From: an uncultured Acetatifactor sp.
Lineage (GTDB): Bacteria; Bacillota; Clostridia; Lachnospirales; Lachnospiraceae
Direction: 5' to 3'
Assembly (NCBI GenBank): GCA_947624245.1
Contig: CANQJL010000027.1
Coordinates: 1 to 35,487 of the forward strand
DNA: 35,487 nucleotides
The stretch's first letter is position 1; every line of letters starts with the position of its first letter. The position numbers and the translations under genes are program-made. This document shows positions 16,375-24,328 of this stretch, one piece after another. The notes beneath the pieces were generated by a model that had not been told where the DNA came from, did no database searches, and worked only from the letters and a program-made list of their open reading frames with translations.

Positions 16375-17307
16375 ATGAAACCCGTATATATGATCAATGG
16401 ATTTCTGGAGAGCGGAAAGACGGAATTTATCAGCTTTACTCTTGGGCAGCCCTATTTTCAGGTGAGAGGGACTACGCTTCTCATACTCTGCGAGGAGGGT
16501 GAGAACGAGTACGACGAGGACCTGTTAAAGAGAAGCAGGACCGTGGTGGAGCCTGTGAATGCGGAAGAGGAGTTCAATCCGTCCCATCTGATGGAGCTGG
16601 AAAAGAAGCATAAGCCCGACCGCATCATTGTGGAATATAACGGCATGTGGAACTATAAGAATGTAAAGCTGCCCTGGCACTGGAAGATCGAGCAGCAGAT
16701 CACCATTATAGACGGCTCCACATTTCCGATGTATTACACCAATATGCGCTCCCTGCTGGCGGAGATGCTGCGCAATTCCGAGATGATTATTTTTAACCGC
16801 TGCGACAGCGTCCGGAACGACCTGAACAATTACAAGCGCAATGTCAAGGCGGTCAATCCGTCGGCGGACGTGATCTTCGAGGATTCCAACGGAGAGATCG
16901 ACGAGATCTTTGAAGAGGATCTTCCCTATGATCTGAATCAGGATATCATTGAGCTGGATAACAACGGTTACGGAATCTGGTATCTGGATTCCATGGATCA
17001 TCTGGAGCGCTACATCGGGAAAAAGCTGCGGTTTGTGGCGATGGTGCTGAAACCGGACAATTTTCCGGGGGATCACTTTGTGCCGGGCCGCATGGCTATG
17101 ACCTGCTGCGCCGACGACATGGCGTTCCTCGGCTATGCCTGCGAGTATGCGGGGGCGGGAACGCTGAAGCAGGGGGACTGGGTAAAGGTCACGGCGACGG
17201 TGACAAAGGAATACTGGGAGGATTACAAGGGGGAGGGCCCTATGCTCCATGCGCTCAGCGTGGAAACGGCCAAGGCGCCCAAGGAGCCTGTGATCAGCTT
17301 CACCTGA
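16375..17307 (+). CDS. COG0523-like GTPase fused to a DUF1980/YcgQ-like C-terminal domain
   Basis: A 310-residue protein. The N-terminal half is CobW-like: P-loop GFLESGKT at 9-16, a Walker B-like IIVEYNG at 84-90 and an NRCD (141-144) in place of NKxD. The CxCC metal motif of classical COG0523 proteins is missing. Residues about 205-305 resemble the C-terminal domain of YcgQ/DUF1980 (TIGR03943) proteins: a 'KGK-x-V' strand, GRMAMTCCADD with Cys244-Cys245, and GDWVKVTATV. DUF1980 proteins together with permeases (YcgR) are known genomic partners of COG0523 GTPases in zinc-responsive loci, so the fusion supports a metal-handling role. It follows the His-rich GTPase after 51 bases, probably as one operon. 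The domain call is by pattern recognition, not a search. Confidence 0.7.
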   Translation: MKPVYMINGFLESGKTEFISFTLGQPYFQVRGTTLLILCEEGENEYDEDLLKRSRTVVEPVNAEEEFNPSHLMELEKKHKPDRIIVEYNGMWNYKNVKLPWHWKIEQQITIIDGSTFPMYYTNMRSLLAEMLRNSEMIIFNRCDSVRNDLNNYKRNVKAVNPSADVIFEDSNGEIDEIFEEDLPYDLNQDIIELDNNGYGIWYLDSMDHLERYIGKKLRFVAMVLKPDNFPGDHFVPGRMAMTCCADDMAFLGYACEYAGAGTLKQGDWVKVTATVTKEYWEDYKGEGPMLHALSVETAKAPKEPVISFT

Positions 17308-17333
17308 ACATTTGATGACGGCACGGGTCGATT

Positions 17334-18104
17334 ATGACACAGACAGACGAAAAGGATATCAGGCAACTGAAAATGCGCCTCCGCGATCTGGCAGAGCGCT
17401 CCTACAATCAGGGAATTTTTACCTTCACGGGCTTTTTGGGCTTAGGTGAACAGGAAATCTTCTGGCAGGAGGAGGGGCAGCTGCGACATGCAGGGTATGT
17501 TCTCTGCGGCGGCTGCCGGGATGCGAACAGAGTCGTAGTGCGCTTCGGCGATGAGGCGGCGCTGGGATATGAGCAGCCGTTTCCCATTGTCTGCATACAC
17601 ATCAGTCCGCTGCAGCAGAAATTTGCCGATGACTTGTCCCATCGCGATTTTCTTGGCGCGCTGATGAATCTCGGGATTGACAGGAGCACGCTGGGGGATA
17701 TCCGGGTGGGAAATAAAGACGCCTATCTGTTCTGTCTGGCGTCCGTTGCGGATTTTATCTGTGAAAATCTGAGCCAGGTGAGACATACACATGTAAAGTG
17801 TGCTGTCACCGAGGAATATGAGGATATTTTGCAGGAAGAACCGGAGACCGTGACGATTCAGGTCCGGTCCCTGCGGGTAGATGCGGTTCTGGCCAGAATC
17901 TATAATCTTTCAAGAGAAAAAAGTCTGGAGCTGTTCCGGGCCGGCAGAGTCTATGTGGACGGAAGGCTCTGCGAGAACAATTCGCGCCTGCTGAAGGCGG
18001 GCGAGACCGTAAACGCCAGAGGATTCGGCAAGTTCAGGCTGACGGGGGAACCCGCAGTGACCAGAAAAGGCAGGCTTGCGCTGCAGGCGGCAGTATACAG
18101 ATGA
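17334..18104 (+). CDS. ylmH: YlmH-family S4-domain RNA-binding protein
   Basis: A 256-residue protein. Residues about 15-170 match the YlmH N-terminal region, including the GFLGLGEQEIF and HISPLQQKFADDLSHRDFLGALMNLGI stretches. Residues about 180-240 form an S4 RNA-binding domain (RVDAVLARIYNLSREKSLELFRAGRVYVDG). YlmH homologues bind the 50S subunit/tRNA and have been linked to rescue of stalled ribosomes; in Bacillus the gene lies in the division cluster near divIVA. Here it stands outside such a cluster, after the metal GTPases. The stop overlaps an ATG of the next frame (ATGA at 18101), suggesting co-translation with the CmpB-like gene. Only a weak ribosome site precedes its ATG. Confidence 0.85.
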   Translation: MTQTDEKDIRQLKMRLRDLAERSYNQGIFTFTGFLGLGEQEIFWQEEGQLRHAGYVLCGGCRDANRVVVRFGDEAALGYEQPFPIVCIHISPLQQKFADDLSHRDFLGALMNLGIDRSTLGDIRVGNKDAYLFCLASVADFICENLSQVRHTHVKCAVTEEYEDILQEEPETVTIQVRSLRVDAVLARIYNLSREKSLELFRAGRVYVDGRLCENNSRLLKAGETVNARGFGKFRLTGEPAVTRKGRLALQAAVYR

Positions 18105-18115
18105 CGGGGGATATC

Positions 18116-19027
18116 ATGCAGAATTATACGATCATTGAATGGCTTTTCTTTTTTTATTTCTATTGTTTTCTGGGCTGGTGCTTTGAATCCGCCTATGTAT
18201 CCATAAGGACACGGAAACTGACGAACCGAGGATTTATCCGCGGCCCGTTCCTGCCGCTTTACGGCAGCGGCGGCATCATGATGCTCGTGGTGTCCATGCC
18301 CTTTCAGGACAATGTGGTGCTGGTGTTCTTGGCAGGCTGCGTGGGTGCTACGGCGCTGGAGTTCGTGACGGGAGTGACCATGGAGGCGCTCTTTGACATG
18401 CGCTATTGGGATTACTCTGACAATAAGTTCAATTTTAAGGGCTATATCTGTCTGAAGGCCACTCTGATGTGGGGATTCTGTACGGTCATGATGACGCAGT
18501 TTCTGCATGTGCCAGTGGAGAAGTTCGTGCTGTCTCTGCCGGCCGGGCCGCTGAAAGTAGTCACTATCGTTCTGACCGTGCTGATCGCGATGGATTTTGC
18601 GCTTTCCTTCAAGGCGGCTATCGATCTGCGCAACGTGCTCGTCAAAATGTCCAAGACCAAGGAGGAGCTTGTGCGGATCCAGAGACGTCTGGATGTGATC
18701 GTGGCCTTTGCGGGGCAGAGCTTAGGCAGCCGCAGGGAAGCTTGGGCGGAGAATATGGATGAACTGAAATCCGGCATCGAGGCGAAGCTGGAGAGCATCA
18801 GAAAGCTGATTCAGTCCAGGACTGACGCATATCCTGACAGCGTGAAGGAAGAAGTGCAGGAGCTGAAGACGGATTACAATGTCAATGTGGAAATGCGCAG
18901 CCGCCTGAGCAGGATCAGGGATTTCTTCCAGCGCGACATGATCCGGTCCAATCCCACCATGACGTCCCAGCATTTTAAAGAGGATCTGGAGGAATTGAAG
19001 CAGCAGGTGTCCGCCGGAAAAAAGTGA
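18116..19027 (+). CDS. CmpB-like membrane protein (putative ABC transporter permease family) with coiled C-terminus
   Basis: A 303-residue protein. Residues 1-170 hold about five membrane helices and the conserved family features YFYCFLGWCFESAYVS near the N-terminus, GFIRGPFLPLYGSGG, and ATALEFVTGVTMEALFDMRYWDYS. These place it in the family annotated ABC_trans_CmpB/putative ABC transporter permease, whose function is not established. Residues about 180-300 are charged and helical with coiled-coil character. I prefer ATG 18116 (GGGGG at 18106-18110) over ATG 18101, which overlaps the preceding stop. No ATPase partner is nearby, so the transporter name should be taken lightly. A shorter relative lies at 25536-25970. 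Confidence 0.75.
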   Translation: MQNYTIIEWLFFFYFYCFLGWCFESAYVSIRTRKLTNRGFIRGPFLPLYGSGGIMMLVVSMPFQDNVVLVFLAGCVGATALEFVTGVTMEALFDMRYWDYSDNKFNFKGYICLKATLMWGFCTVMMTQFLHVPVEKFVLSLPAGPLKVVTIVLTVLIAMDFALSFKAAIDLRNVLVKMSKTKEELVRIQRRLDVIVAFAGQSLGSRREAWAENMDELKSGIEAKLESIRKLIQSRTDAYPDSVKEEVQELKTDYNVNVEMRSRLSRIRDFFQRDMIRSNPTMTSQHFKEDLEELKQQVSAGKK

Positions 19028-19066
19028 AAGTAACATGCAGGGGGCAGAGGAAGGAGCAAAGCTGCA

Positions 19067-19789
19067 ATGCGCGGAATGGGGTTTAATTTTTACAAGCTGA
19101 GTAACGATATACAGTTCAGTGTGATCGTGGCTTTGGCTTTTGCGGTGCTGGCGGGCTTTCTTCCGAATTACGAAAGAATGGTCTATTCCATGACAGAGCC
19201 TGTGGAGTGGTTTGAAGCACGGAATCATACCGGATTTCCGGCCGGGGACGGTGTGCCGGAATTAGAGTCGGGAGAGGAGATTTTAGAGGAGGGCAAGGGC
19301 TTTACGCTGACGGTAGATGCCGGGGCAGTGAAACCCCTGCATTTCTTTTTGGGGCTGTTCGAGGATACCGCGACGGATTCTGCCTTGCGCAGATCCCTGA
19401 ACCGAGACGACAACAAAAAGGTGTTCGGCCAGCTTTTTTCCGTAGAGCTTGAAAGCGGAGACACCGTGATCGTGCTGCTGGACGATCAGGCGGTAAAACT
19501 GCCGCGAAGCGGGACGGTAAGGCTGCCCATCGGGGAGACGAAAAAGCCGCTGAGCGAGGATGCCATAGAATATCTTACGGCAAAGTATGACTTTTCGGAG
19601 GACGAGCTGGCTTATTACATAGATATGGCCGGCAATTGGAGAAAAAGCAGCAGTGCCAGAAGAATCGTGACGGTAAGGATCATAGCCGCAATGGCAGTGT
19701 TCGTTCCCGTGGTCATTGGGACGTATCTTCTGATAGGAAGAATAGAGCGCAAAGAAAGAGAGCGTATGCAGCAAGAACTGAAAAGGTGA
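19067..19789 (+). CDS. Hypothetical protein with N- and C-terminal membrane helices
   Basis: A 240-residue protein of unknown family. There is one hydrophobic helix near residues 18-36 (VIVALAFAVLAGFLPNY) and a second near 203-226 (IIAAMAVFVPVVIGTYLLIG), followed by a short basic tail. The 165 residues between them are polar with alternating beta-like stretches (FTLTVDAGAV, FSVELESGDTVIVLLDDQAV) and no cysteines, so an extracytoplasmic domain tethered at both ends is likely. ATG 19067 follows AAGGAG by ten bases. It lies 39 bases after the CmpB-like gene and ends before a terminator, so it is probably the last gene of that transcript. Confidence 0.65.
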   Translation: MRGMGFNFYKLSNDIQFSVIVALAFAVLAGFLPNYERMVYSMTEPVEWFEARNHTGFPAGDGVPELESGEEILEEGKGFTLTVDAGAVKPLHFFLGLFEDTATDSALRRSLNRDDNKKVFGQLFSVELESGDTVIVLLDDQAVKLPRSGTVRLPIGETKKPLSEDAIEYLTAKYDFSEDELAYYIDMAGNWRKSSSARRIVTVRIIAAMAVFVPVVIGTYLLIGRIERKERERMQQELKR

Positions 19790-19850
19790 TGGTGGAGAAA
19801 AAGAGGCCCCGCATAGGCGCCTATCGCAGAATATAGAATCAATAGACAGG

Positions 19851-19876
19851 ACAGCCGCATTTATGCGGCTGTTTTT
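19851..19876 (+). terminator. Rho-independent terminator
   Basis: Stem of nine GC-rich pairs (19851-19859 with 19864-19872), a four-base loop, and a T run 19872-19876. It ends the transcript of the preceding hypothetical gene. Confidence 0.9.
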
Positions 19877-19925
19877 ATGTGCAGGCGGGAAGTCGGCTGA
19901 CCGGTGGGATAGAGAGCGGCGGCGT

Positions 19926-19942
19926 CTTAAACAATTCTTAAA
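19926..19942 (+). promoter_or_regulatory. Possible response-regulator operator: two CTTAAA direct repeats
   Basis: CTTAAA at 19926-19931 and again at 19937-19942 in direct orientation, with a period of 11 bp. OmpR/PhoB-family regulators bind direct repeats with this helical spacing. The repeats lie upstream of the -10 of the regulator gene itself, in the place of an activator site. Confidence 0.45.
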
Positions 19943-19973
19943 GGTTTAGGCTGTTTCTTGTTAAGCATTCCTT

Positions 19974-19982
19974 TGTTATAAT
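19974..19982 (+). promoter_or_regulatory. Extended -10 promoter of the two-component operon
   Basis: TGTTATAAT at 19974-19982 is a perfect extended -10 (TGnTATAAT). The -35 region (around 19954-19959, TTTCTT) is poor, in keeping with activation by a bound regulator. The start would be near 19989, just before the AGGAGG ribosome site. Confidence 0.6.
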
Positions 19983-20004
19983 GATTTTGATGAGGAGGAA
20001 GGAT

Positions 20005-20694
20005 ATGTACAATATACTGATCTGTGACGATGAGCAGGATATCGTGAACGCGCTGAAGATTTATCTGAACGACGAGAACTATACCCTGTATGAGGCCTAT
20101 AACGGCAGGGAGGCGATGGAGATCGTTGCCCGGGAGGAGATACATCTTGTCCTGATGGACATCATGATGCCGGAGATGGACGGCATAGAGGCCATGGTGA
20201 AGATCAGGGAGAAAACGAATGTGCCGATCATTCTGCTCACCGCAAAGTCGGAGGACTCCGACAAGATACTGGGGCTCACCGTGGGAGCGGACGATTATAT
20301 CACCAAGCCGTTCAATCCGGTGGAGGTGTCCGCAAGGGTGAAATCGCAGCTTCGCCGGTACATGCAGCTGGGAGCCGGAAATATCCGCAAGGATGTCCTC
20401 AAATGCGGCGGAATTGAGCTGGATGACAAGGAAAAGAAGGTGCTGTCGGACGGGGAGGAGGTTTCGCTGACGCCCACGGAGTACGACATTTTGAAGCTGC
20501 TCATGGAGAATCAGGGACAGGTGTTCTCGCCTCGGGAGATATACCAGCGGATATGGAACGATCTGCCTTACGGCAGTGAAAATACTGTGGCTGTGCATAT
20601 CAGGCATCTGCGGGAAAAGCTGGAAATCAATCCGGCGGAGCCCAGATACCTGAAAGTGGTGTGGGGACAGGGTTACAAATGCGAGAGGAGGTAG
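20005..20694 (+). CDS. OmpR/PhoB-family response regulator
   Basis: A 229-residue regulator. The receiver domain has the acidic pair Asp8-Asp9, phospho-acceptor Asp52 (LMDIMMPEMDG), Thr79 and Lys101 (TKPF). The C-terminal winged helix (about 130-229) ends with the typical HIRHLREKLE recognition helix and VWGQGYK wing. ATG 20005 follows AGGAGG at 6 bases. It lies four bases before the histidine kinase gene and forms a pair with it. The direct CTTAAA repeats upstream suggest autoregulation. Targets are unknown; no transporter or resistance gene sits beside it that would name the stimulus. Confidence 0.93.
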   Translation: MYNILICDDEQDIVNALKIYLNDENYTLYEAYNGREAMEIVAREEIHLVLMDIMMPEMDGIEAMVKIREKTNVPIILLTAKSEDSDKILGLTVGADDYITKPFNPVEVSARVKSQLRRYMQLGAGNIRKDVLKCGGIELDDKEKKVLSDGEEVSLTPTEYDILKLLMENQGQVFSPREIYQRIWNDLPYGSENTVAVHIRHLREKLEINPAEPRYLKVVWGQGYKCERR

Positions 20695-20698
20695 CGCT

Positions 20699-22816
20699 GT
20701 GGCTGAGACGGAAGAAGTAAGAGACATGAAAGGTTTGAAAAGTGCGGAAGAAGCGAGCGGCATAAGAGATTTGAAAGATGCGGAAGAGGTGAGAGGCGCG
20801 GAGGAAGTGAGAGCTGCGCAGGAGGCTTCTATGGAAAAAGCGAAGAAAAAGGAGACGCAGAAAAAGAAGAAACGTCTCATCGGCTCTTTCCCTGCCAAAG
20901 TGGCCGCATTCTTTTTGCTGGCGATCAGCGGTTTTGTGGCGGCAGGCTCCGCCATATGCGGGGCGATCGCAGCGGAAGAAGGGATATATGACGGGAGTAC
21001 GCCGAACGAGGTCTTTCTGGAGCTTGGCAGGCGGCAGATCCAAATTGCAGCCTATCACATGAAGGAAGCCTTTCGTATCGGTACGGAAGAGGTGATGATT
21101 CGGGAATATTTCAAGTCCACGAACTGTGACGTGGATATTTTGTATCCTGCATTGGCGGATCGGGATGGTTTTAAGGGGCTGATCTGGGGAACCTATGACG
21201 GTTCCTATGAAACGGATATGCAGATCGATCTCTGCCTTTCTTATGCGGAAGGTGAAACCCAGGAAGACACCGTTTGGATAGGGGGCACCCCTGTTTCTGC
21301 GGGGGAACCTTTGCTCTATCGAATATATGTGAATCCGGAATTTCCGCAGAACGACGAGCTGCGTCCGTTGTACAAGGCAGTCTGCTTTCTGTACAGGTAT
21401 CGGGAAGGGTTCTTTCCCGCGGCGATCGTGTCCTGCTTTGCGGCGCTCCTGTGCTTTATTTTCCTGATGCGCAGCGCAGGGCACAGCAACGACGAAAGGG
21501 AGAGGACAGAGGAGGCATTTCGGGGAATTCCACTGGATATTTTGGCGGCGGTCTTTCTGACGGGACTTGTGTTCTTGGCCTATCTTTTTCTGGCGGCGGC
21601 AGACACGCTGTATGAATGGTATATGATGCTGGGAGTGTTGCTGCTGAGCGCGGGTGCTGCCGCGGGGGCAGTGTGGGCCACAGGCTTCTTCTATGAGACG
21701 GCGCGGCAGATCAAGCAGAGAAAGTGGTGGCGTCATACGCTGGTCTATATTCTGACACGGGCGGTCTTTAGGATCGCAAGGTGGATCGTGAGAGGAATTG
21801 CGGCCCTGCTGCGGGGGATTCCGCTGGTGCCGATCACCTTGCTTGTGTATCTGGGGCTGTGCCTTGGGGAACTCTTTGACATCAGGTTCTTTATGCGTCC
21901 GAGAGGTGAAATCGGAGTCGCGCTCTGGCTCATGGAAAGAATGCTCCTTTTCCCGGTTGTGATGTATGCGGCGCTGACCTGCAGACGGCTGTTAAAAGCC
22001 AGTGAGGCCCTGGCAGAAGGGCGGCAGGACTATGCGGTGGACACGTCAAAGATGTTCGGTGTCTTTAAAAAGCACGGCGAGAATCTGAACAGCATCGGAC
22101 AGGGCATTCGGAAAGCGGTGGACGAGAGAATGAAAAGCGAACATCTGAAGACGGAGCTGATCACGAACGTGTCCCACGATATCAAGACGCCTCTGACGTC
22201 CATCATCAACTATTCCGAACTGATCGGTGAGGAAAAGACGGAAAATGAAAAGATCACGGAGTACGCGCAGGTCCTGCTGCGCCAGTCCGGACGGCTGAAG
22301 AAGCTTCTGGAGGATCTTGTGGAGGCATCCAAAGCGACGACGGGCAGTCTGGAAGTCAACCTTGTCCCCTGCGAGGTGGGCGTGATTCTCTCTCAGGCAG
22401 TGGGCGAGTATCAGCAGAAGCTGGAGGAGAAGGAGCTGGAACTGATCACCGCGCAGCCGCAGGAGCCGATCCGCATTATGGCGGACGGCAGACATCTGTG
22501 GCGGGTGTTCGACAATCTTTTGAACAATATCTGCAAATACGCACAGGAGAAATCCAGGGTGTATCTCAATGTGGAGCAGACGGACAGAGAAGTCAGAGTC
22601 ATTTTCAGAAATATGTCAAAATACCCTCTGAATGTGCCTCCGGAGGAGCTGGGGGAGCGCTTCGTGAGAGGAGACAGATCAAGACATATGGAGGGGAACG
22701 GCCTGGGTCTGTCCATTGCCGGAAGTCTGATGGAGCTGCAGAACGGAAAAATGGAAATACTGACCGACGGAGACCTGTTCAAGGTAACTCTGTGTTTTAA
22801 AAAGCTGCAGGCCTGA
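20699..22816 (+). CDS. Membrane sensor histidine kinase
   Basis: A 705-residue kinase, partner of the upstream regulator. Residues 1-60 are a highly charged, repeat-like cytosolic extension ending in a Lys-rich stretch. TM1 is about 65-90; residues 90-235 form an extracytoplasmic sensing domain; five further helices lie between about 240 and 440. A linker leads to HisKA with phospho-acceptor His493 (NVSHDIKTPLT), then HATPase with the N box near 604 (FDNLLNNICKYA) and G box NGLGLSIA. The start is GTG 20699, seven bases after AGGAGG. The kinase type with several membrane helices recalls envelope-stress and antimicrobial-peptide sensors of Firmicutes, but the signal is not predictable. Its end lies five bases from the convergent pyrI end, with no room for a separate terminator. 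Confidence 0.9.
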   Translation: MAETEEVRDMKGLKSAEEASGIRDLKDAEEVRGAEEVRAAQEASMEKAKKKETQKKKKRLIGSFPAKVAAFFLLAISGFVAAGSAICGAIAAEEGIYDGSTPNEVFLELGRRQIQIAAYHMKEAFRIGTEEVMIREYFKSTNCDVDILYPALADRDGFKGLIWGTYDGSYETDMQIDLCLSYAEGETQEDTVWIGGTPVSAGEPLLYRIYVNPEFPQNDELRPLYKAVCFLYRYREGFFPAAIVSCFAALLCFIFLMRSAGHSNDERERTEEAFRGIPLDILAAVFLTGLVFLAYLFLAAADTLYEWYMMLGVLLLSAGAAAGAVWATGFFYETARQIKQRKWWRHTLVYILTRAVFRIARWIVRGIAALLRGIPLVPITLLVYLGLCLGELFDIRFFMRPRGEIGVALWLMERMLLFPVVMYAALTCRRLLKASEALAEGRQDYAVDTSKMFGVFKKHGENLNSIGQGIRKAVDERMKSEHLKTELITNVSHDIKTPLTSIINYSELIGEEKTENEKITEYAQVLLRQSGRLKKLLEDLVEASKATTGSLEVNLVPCEVGVILSQAVGEYQQKLEEKELELITAQPQEPIRIMADGRHLWRVFDNLLNNICKYAQEKSRVYLNVEQTDREVRVIFRNMSKYPLNVPPEELGERFVRGDRSRHMEGNGLGLSIAGSLMELQNGKMEILTDGDLFKVTLCFKKLQA

Positions 22817-22820
22817 ACGT

Positions 22821-23255
22821 TTATTTGGCGGAATCCGGATATTTCTCCTCACAGTACCGGCAGCGGTACACCTCTTTCTCCGGATCCGCCAGATAAAAGA
22901 TATGGGGAAGCTCCTGTTCGATGGAGGTGATGCATCTGGGGTTGTGGCATCGAATGACGTTTTTGATCTCGGCCGGCAGCACCAGGGCTTTTTTCTCCAC
23001 GATCTCGCCGTTCTTGATCACGTTGACGGTGATGTTGTGGTCGATAAAGGCCAGCACGTCCAGATCCAGCATATCAATGTCGCACTCTACCTTCAGGATA
23101 TCCTTTTTCCCCATCTTGTTGCTGCGGGCGTTCTTGATGATGGCCACCGTGCAGTCAAGCTTGTCAAGCTGCAGATGGTCATACAGCTCAAGGCTTTTTC
23201 CGGCCTTGATATGATCCAGTACAAAACCTTCCTCAATCTTTCCTACATTTAACAT
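22821..23255 (-). CDS. pyrI: Aspartate carbamoyltransferase regulatory subunit
   Basis: A 144-residue PyrI. The N-terminal allosteric (nucleotide-binding) domain is followed by a zinc domain with Cys103, Cys108, Cys132 and Cys135 that joins it to PyrB. Together with PyrB it forms the allosteric aspartate transcarbamoylase of the pyrimidine pathway, inhibited by CTP/UTP in characterised enzymes. It lies downstream of pyrB on the same strand with a 95-base gap. The length is close to that of well-studied PyrI proteins. Confidence 0.95.
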   Translation of the reverse strand: MLNVGKIEEGFVLDHIKAGKSLELYDHLQLDKLDCTVAIIKNARSNKMGKKDILKVECDIDMLDLDVLAFIDHNITVNVIKNGEIVEKKALVLPAEIKNVIRCHNPRCITSIEQELPHIFYLADPEKEVYRCRYCEEKYPDSAK

Positions 23256-23350
23256 GATTACCTCGTTTCTGCGCGCCTGCGGCGGCTTTGGTTTGCGGGC
23301 TTTCTGCCGATGCGAAGATCGGCCGGGGACAGCTGCTTTGCAGACAGCGT

Positions 23351-24262
23351 TCAGGCCAGTCCCAGCAGCGTCAGTATCAGGGCCATGCGGACATAGACTC
23401 CGTACTGGGCCTGCTTAAAATAGGCGGCTCTCGGGTCGGAATCCACCTCCACGGAGATCTCGTTCACTCTGGGAAGCGGATGGAGGACCAGCAGGTCGTC
23501 TCCTGCCAAGGCGAGCTTGGCGGCGTCAAGAATATAGAAATCCTTCAGTCGGATATAATCCTCCTCATTGAAGAAGCGCTCCTTCTGCACTCTGGTCATA
23601 TACAGCAGATCGAGCTCGGCTATGACGTCCTCCAGCCGTATGACCTCATTGTAGGGGATATTCCGGCTTTTGAGCATATCCGTGATATAGTCCGGCACCC
23701 GAAGCTCTTCCGGGGAAATGAAGAGGAAGCGGACATTTTCATACCGCACCAGAGCGTGGATCAGCGAGTGGACCGTGCGGCCGAATTTCAGGTCGCCGCA
23801 GAGACCGACGGTAAAATCTCCCAGGCGGCCCTTCAGGCTGCGGATCGTCAAGAGGTCTGTCAGCGTCTGCGTGGGATGCTGATGTCCGCCGTCGCCGGCA
23901 TTGATGACCGGTATCAGGGATTTCTCCGCCGCCACCATGGGAGCGCCTTCCTTGGGATGGCGCATTGCGCAGATGTCGGCGTAGCAGGAAATGACGCGGA
24001 TAGTGTCGGATACGCTCTCGCCCTTGGCAGCGGAGGAGCACGCCGCGTCGGAAAAGCCTATCACGCGCCCGCCCAATCTGATCATCGCCGATTCAAAACT
24101 TAGGCGAGTGCGGGTGCTCGGCTCATAGAAACAGGTGGCAAGTATTTTATCATCGCAGGCATGGGCGTATTTTTTTGGATTTCGCTCGATGTCATTTGCA
24201 AGGTCAAAGAGCTTGTCCAGCTCCTGCGTGGTAAAATCCAGCGGACTCATTAAATGTCTCAT
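23351..24262 (-). CDS. pyrB: Aspartate carbamoyltransferase catalytic subunit
   Basis: A 303-residue catalytic chain that makes carbamoyl-aspartate from carbamoyl phosphate and aspartate, the committed pyrimidine step. The carbamoyl-phosphate loop STRTR is at residues 49-53, and HPLPR lies near residue 260. Length is normal. ATG 24262 is preceded by AGGGGAAG; a second in-frame ATG at 24250 is possible. A strong terminator-like hairpin ends only about 30 bases upstream, so the promoter must lie inside the nitroreductase gene or expression depends on read-through of the hairpin. pyrI follows. Confidence 0.96.
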   Translation of the reverse strand: MRHLMSPLDFTTQELDKLFDLANDIERNPKKYAHACDDKILATCFYEPSTRTRLSFESAMIRLGGRVIGFSDAACSSAAKGESVSDTIRVISCYADICAMRHPKEGAPMVAAEKSLIPVINAGDGGHQHPTQTLTDLLTIRSLKGRLGDFTVGLCGDLKFGRTVHSLIHALVRYENVRFLFISPEELRVPDYITDMLKSRNIPYNEVIRLEDVIAELDLLYMTRVQKERFFNEEDYIRLKDFYILDAAKLALAGDDLLVLHPLPRVNEISVEVDSDPRAAYFKQAQYGVYVRMALILTLLGLA

Positions 24263-24292
24263 AGTATCTTCCCCTTTTTGTGCAAATATCTG

Positions 24293-24325
24293 AAAAAGAG
24301 CCGAAGGAAAAACCTTCGACTCTTT
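24293..24325 (-). terminator. Terminator or attenuator hairpin between nitroreductase and pyrB
   Basis: On the minus strand, two helices (24320-24325 with 24295-24300, and 24313-24318 with 24302-24307, one C-A mismatch between) around a five-T loop, then a T run (24297-24293). It begins three bases after the nitroreductase stop codon and ends about 30 bases before the pyrB start. Confidence 0.8.
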
Positions 24326-24328
24326 CGT

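Noticed and set aside
18101..18115. Earlier ATG for the CmpB-like gene
   Set aside because: It overlaps the ylmH stop and has no ribosome site, while ATG 18116 follows GGGGG. It remains possible by translational coupling.
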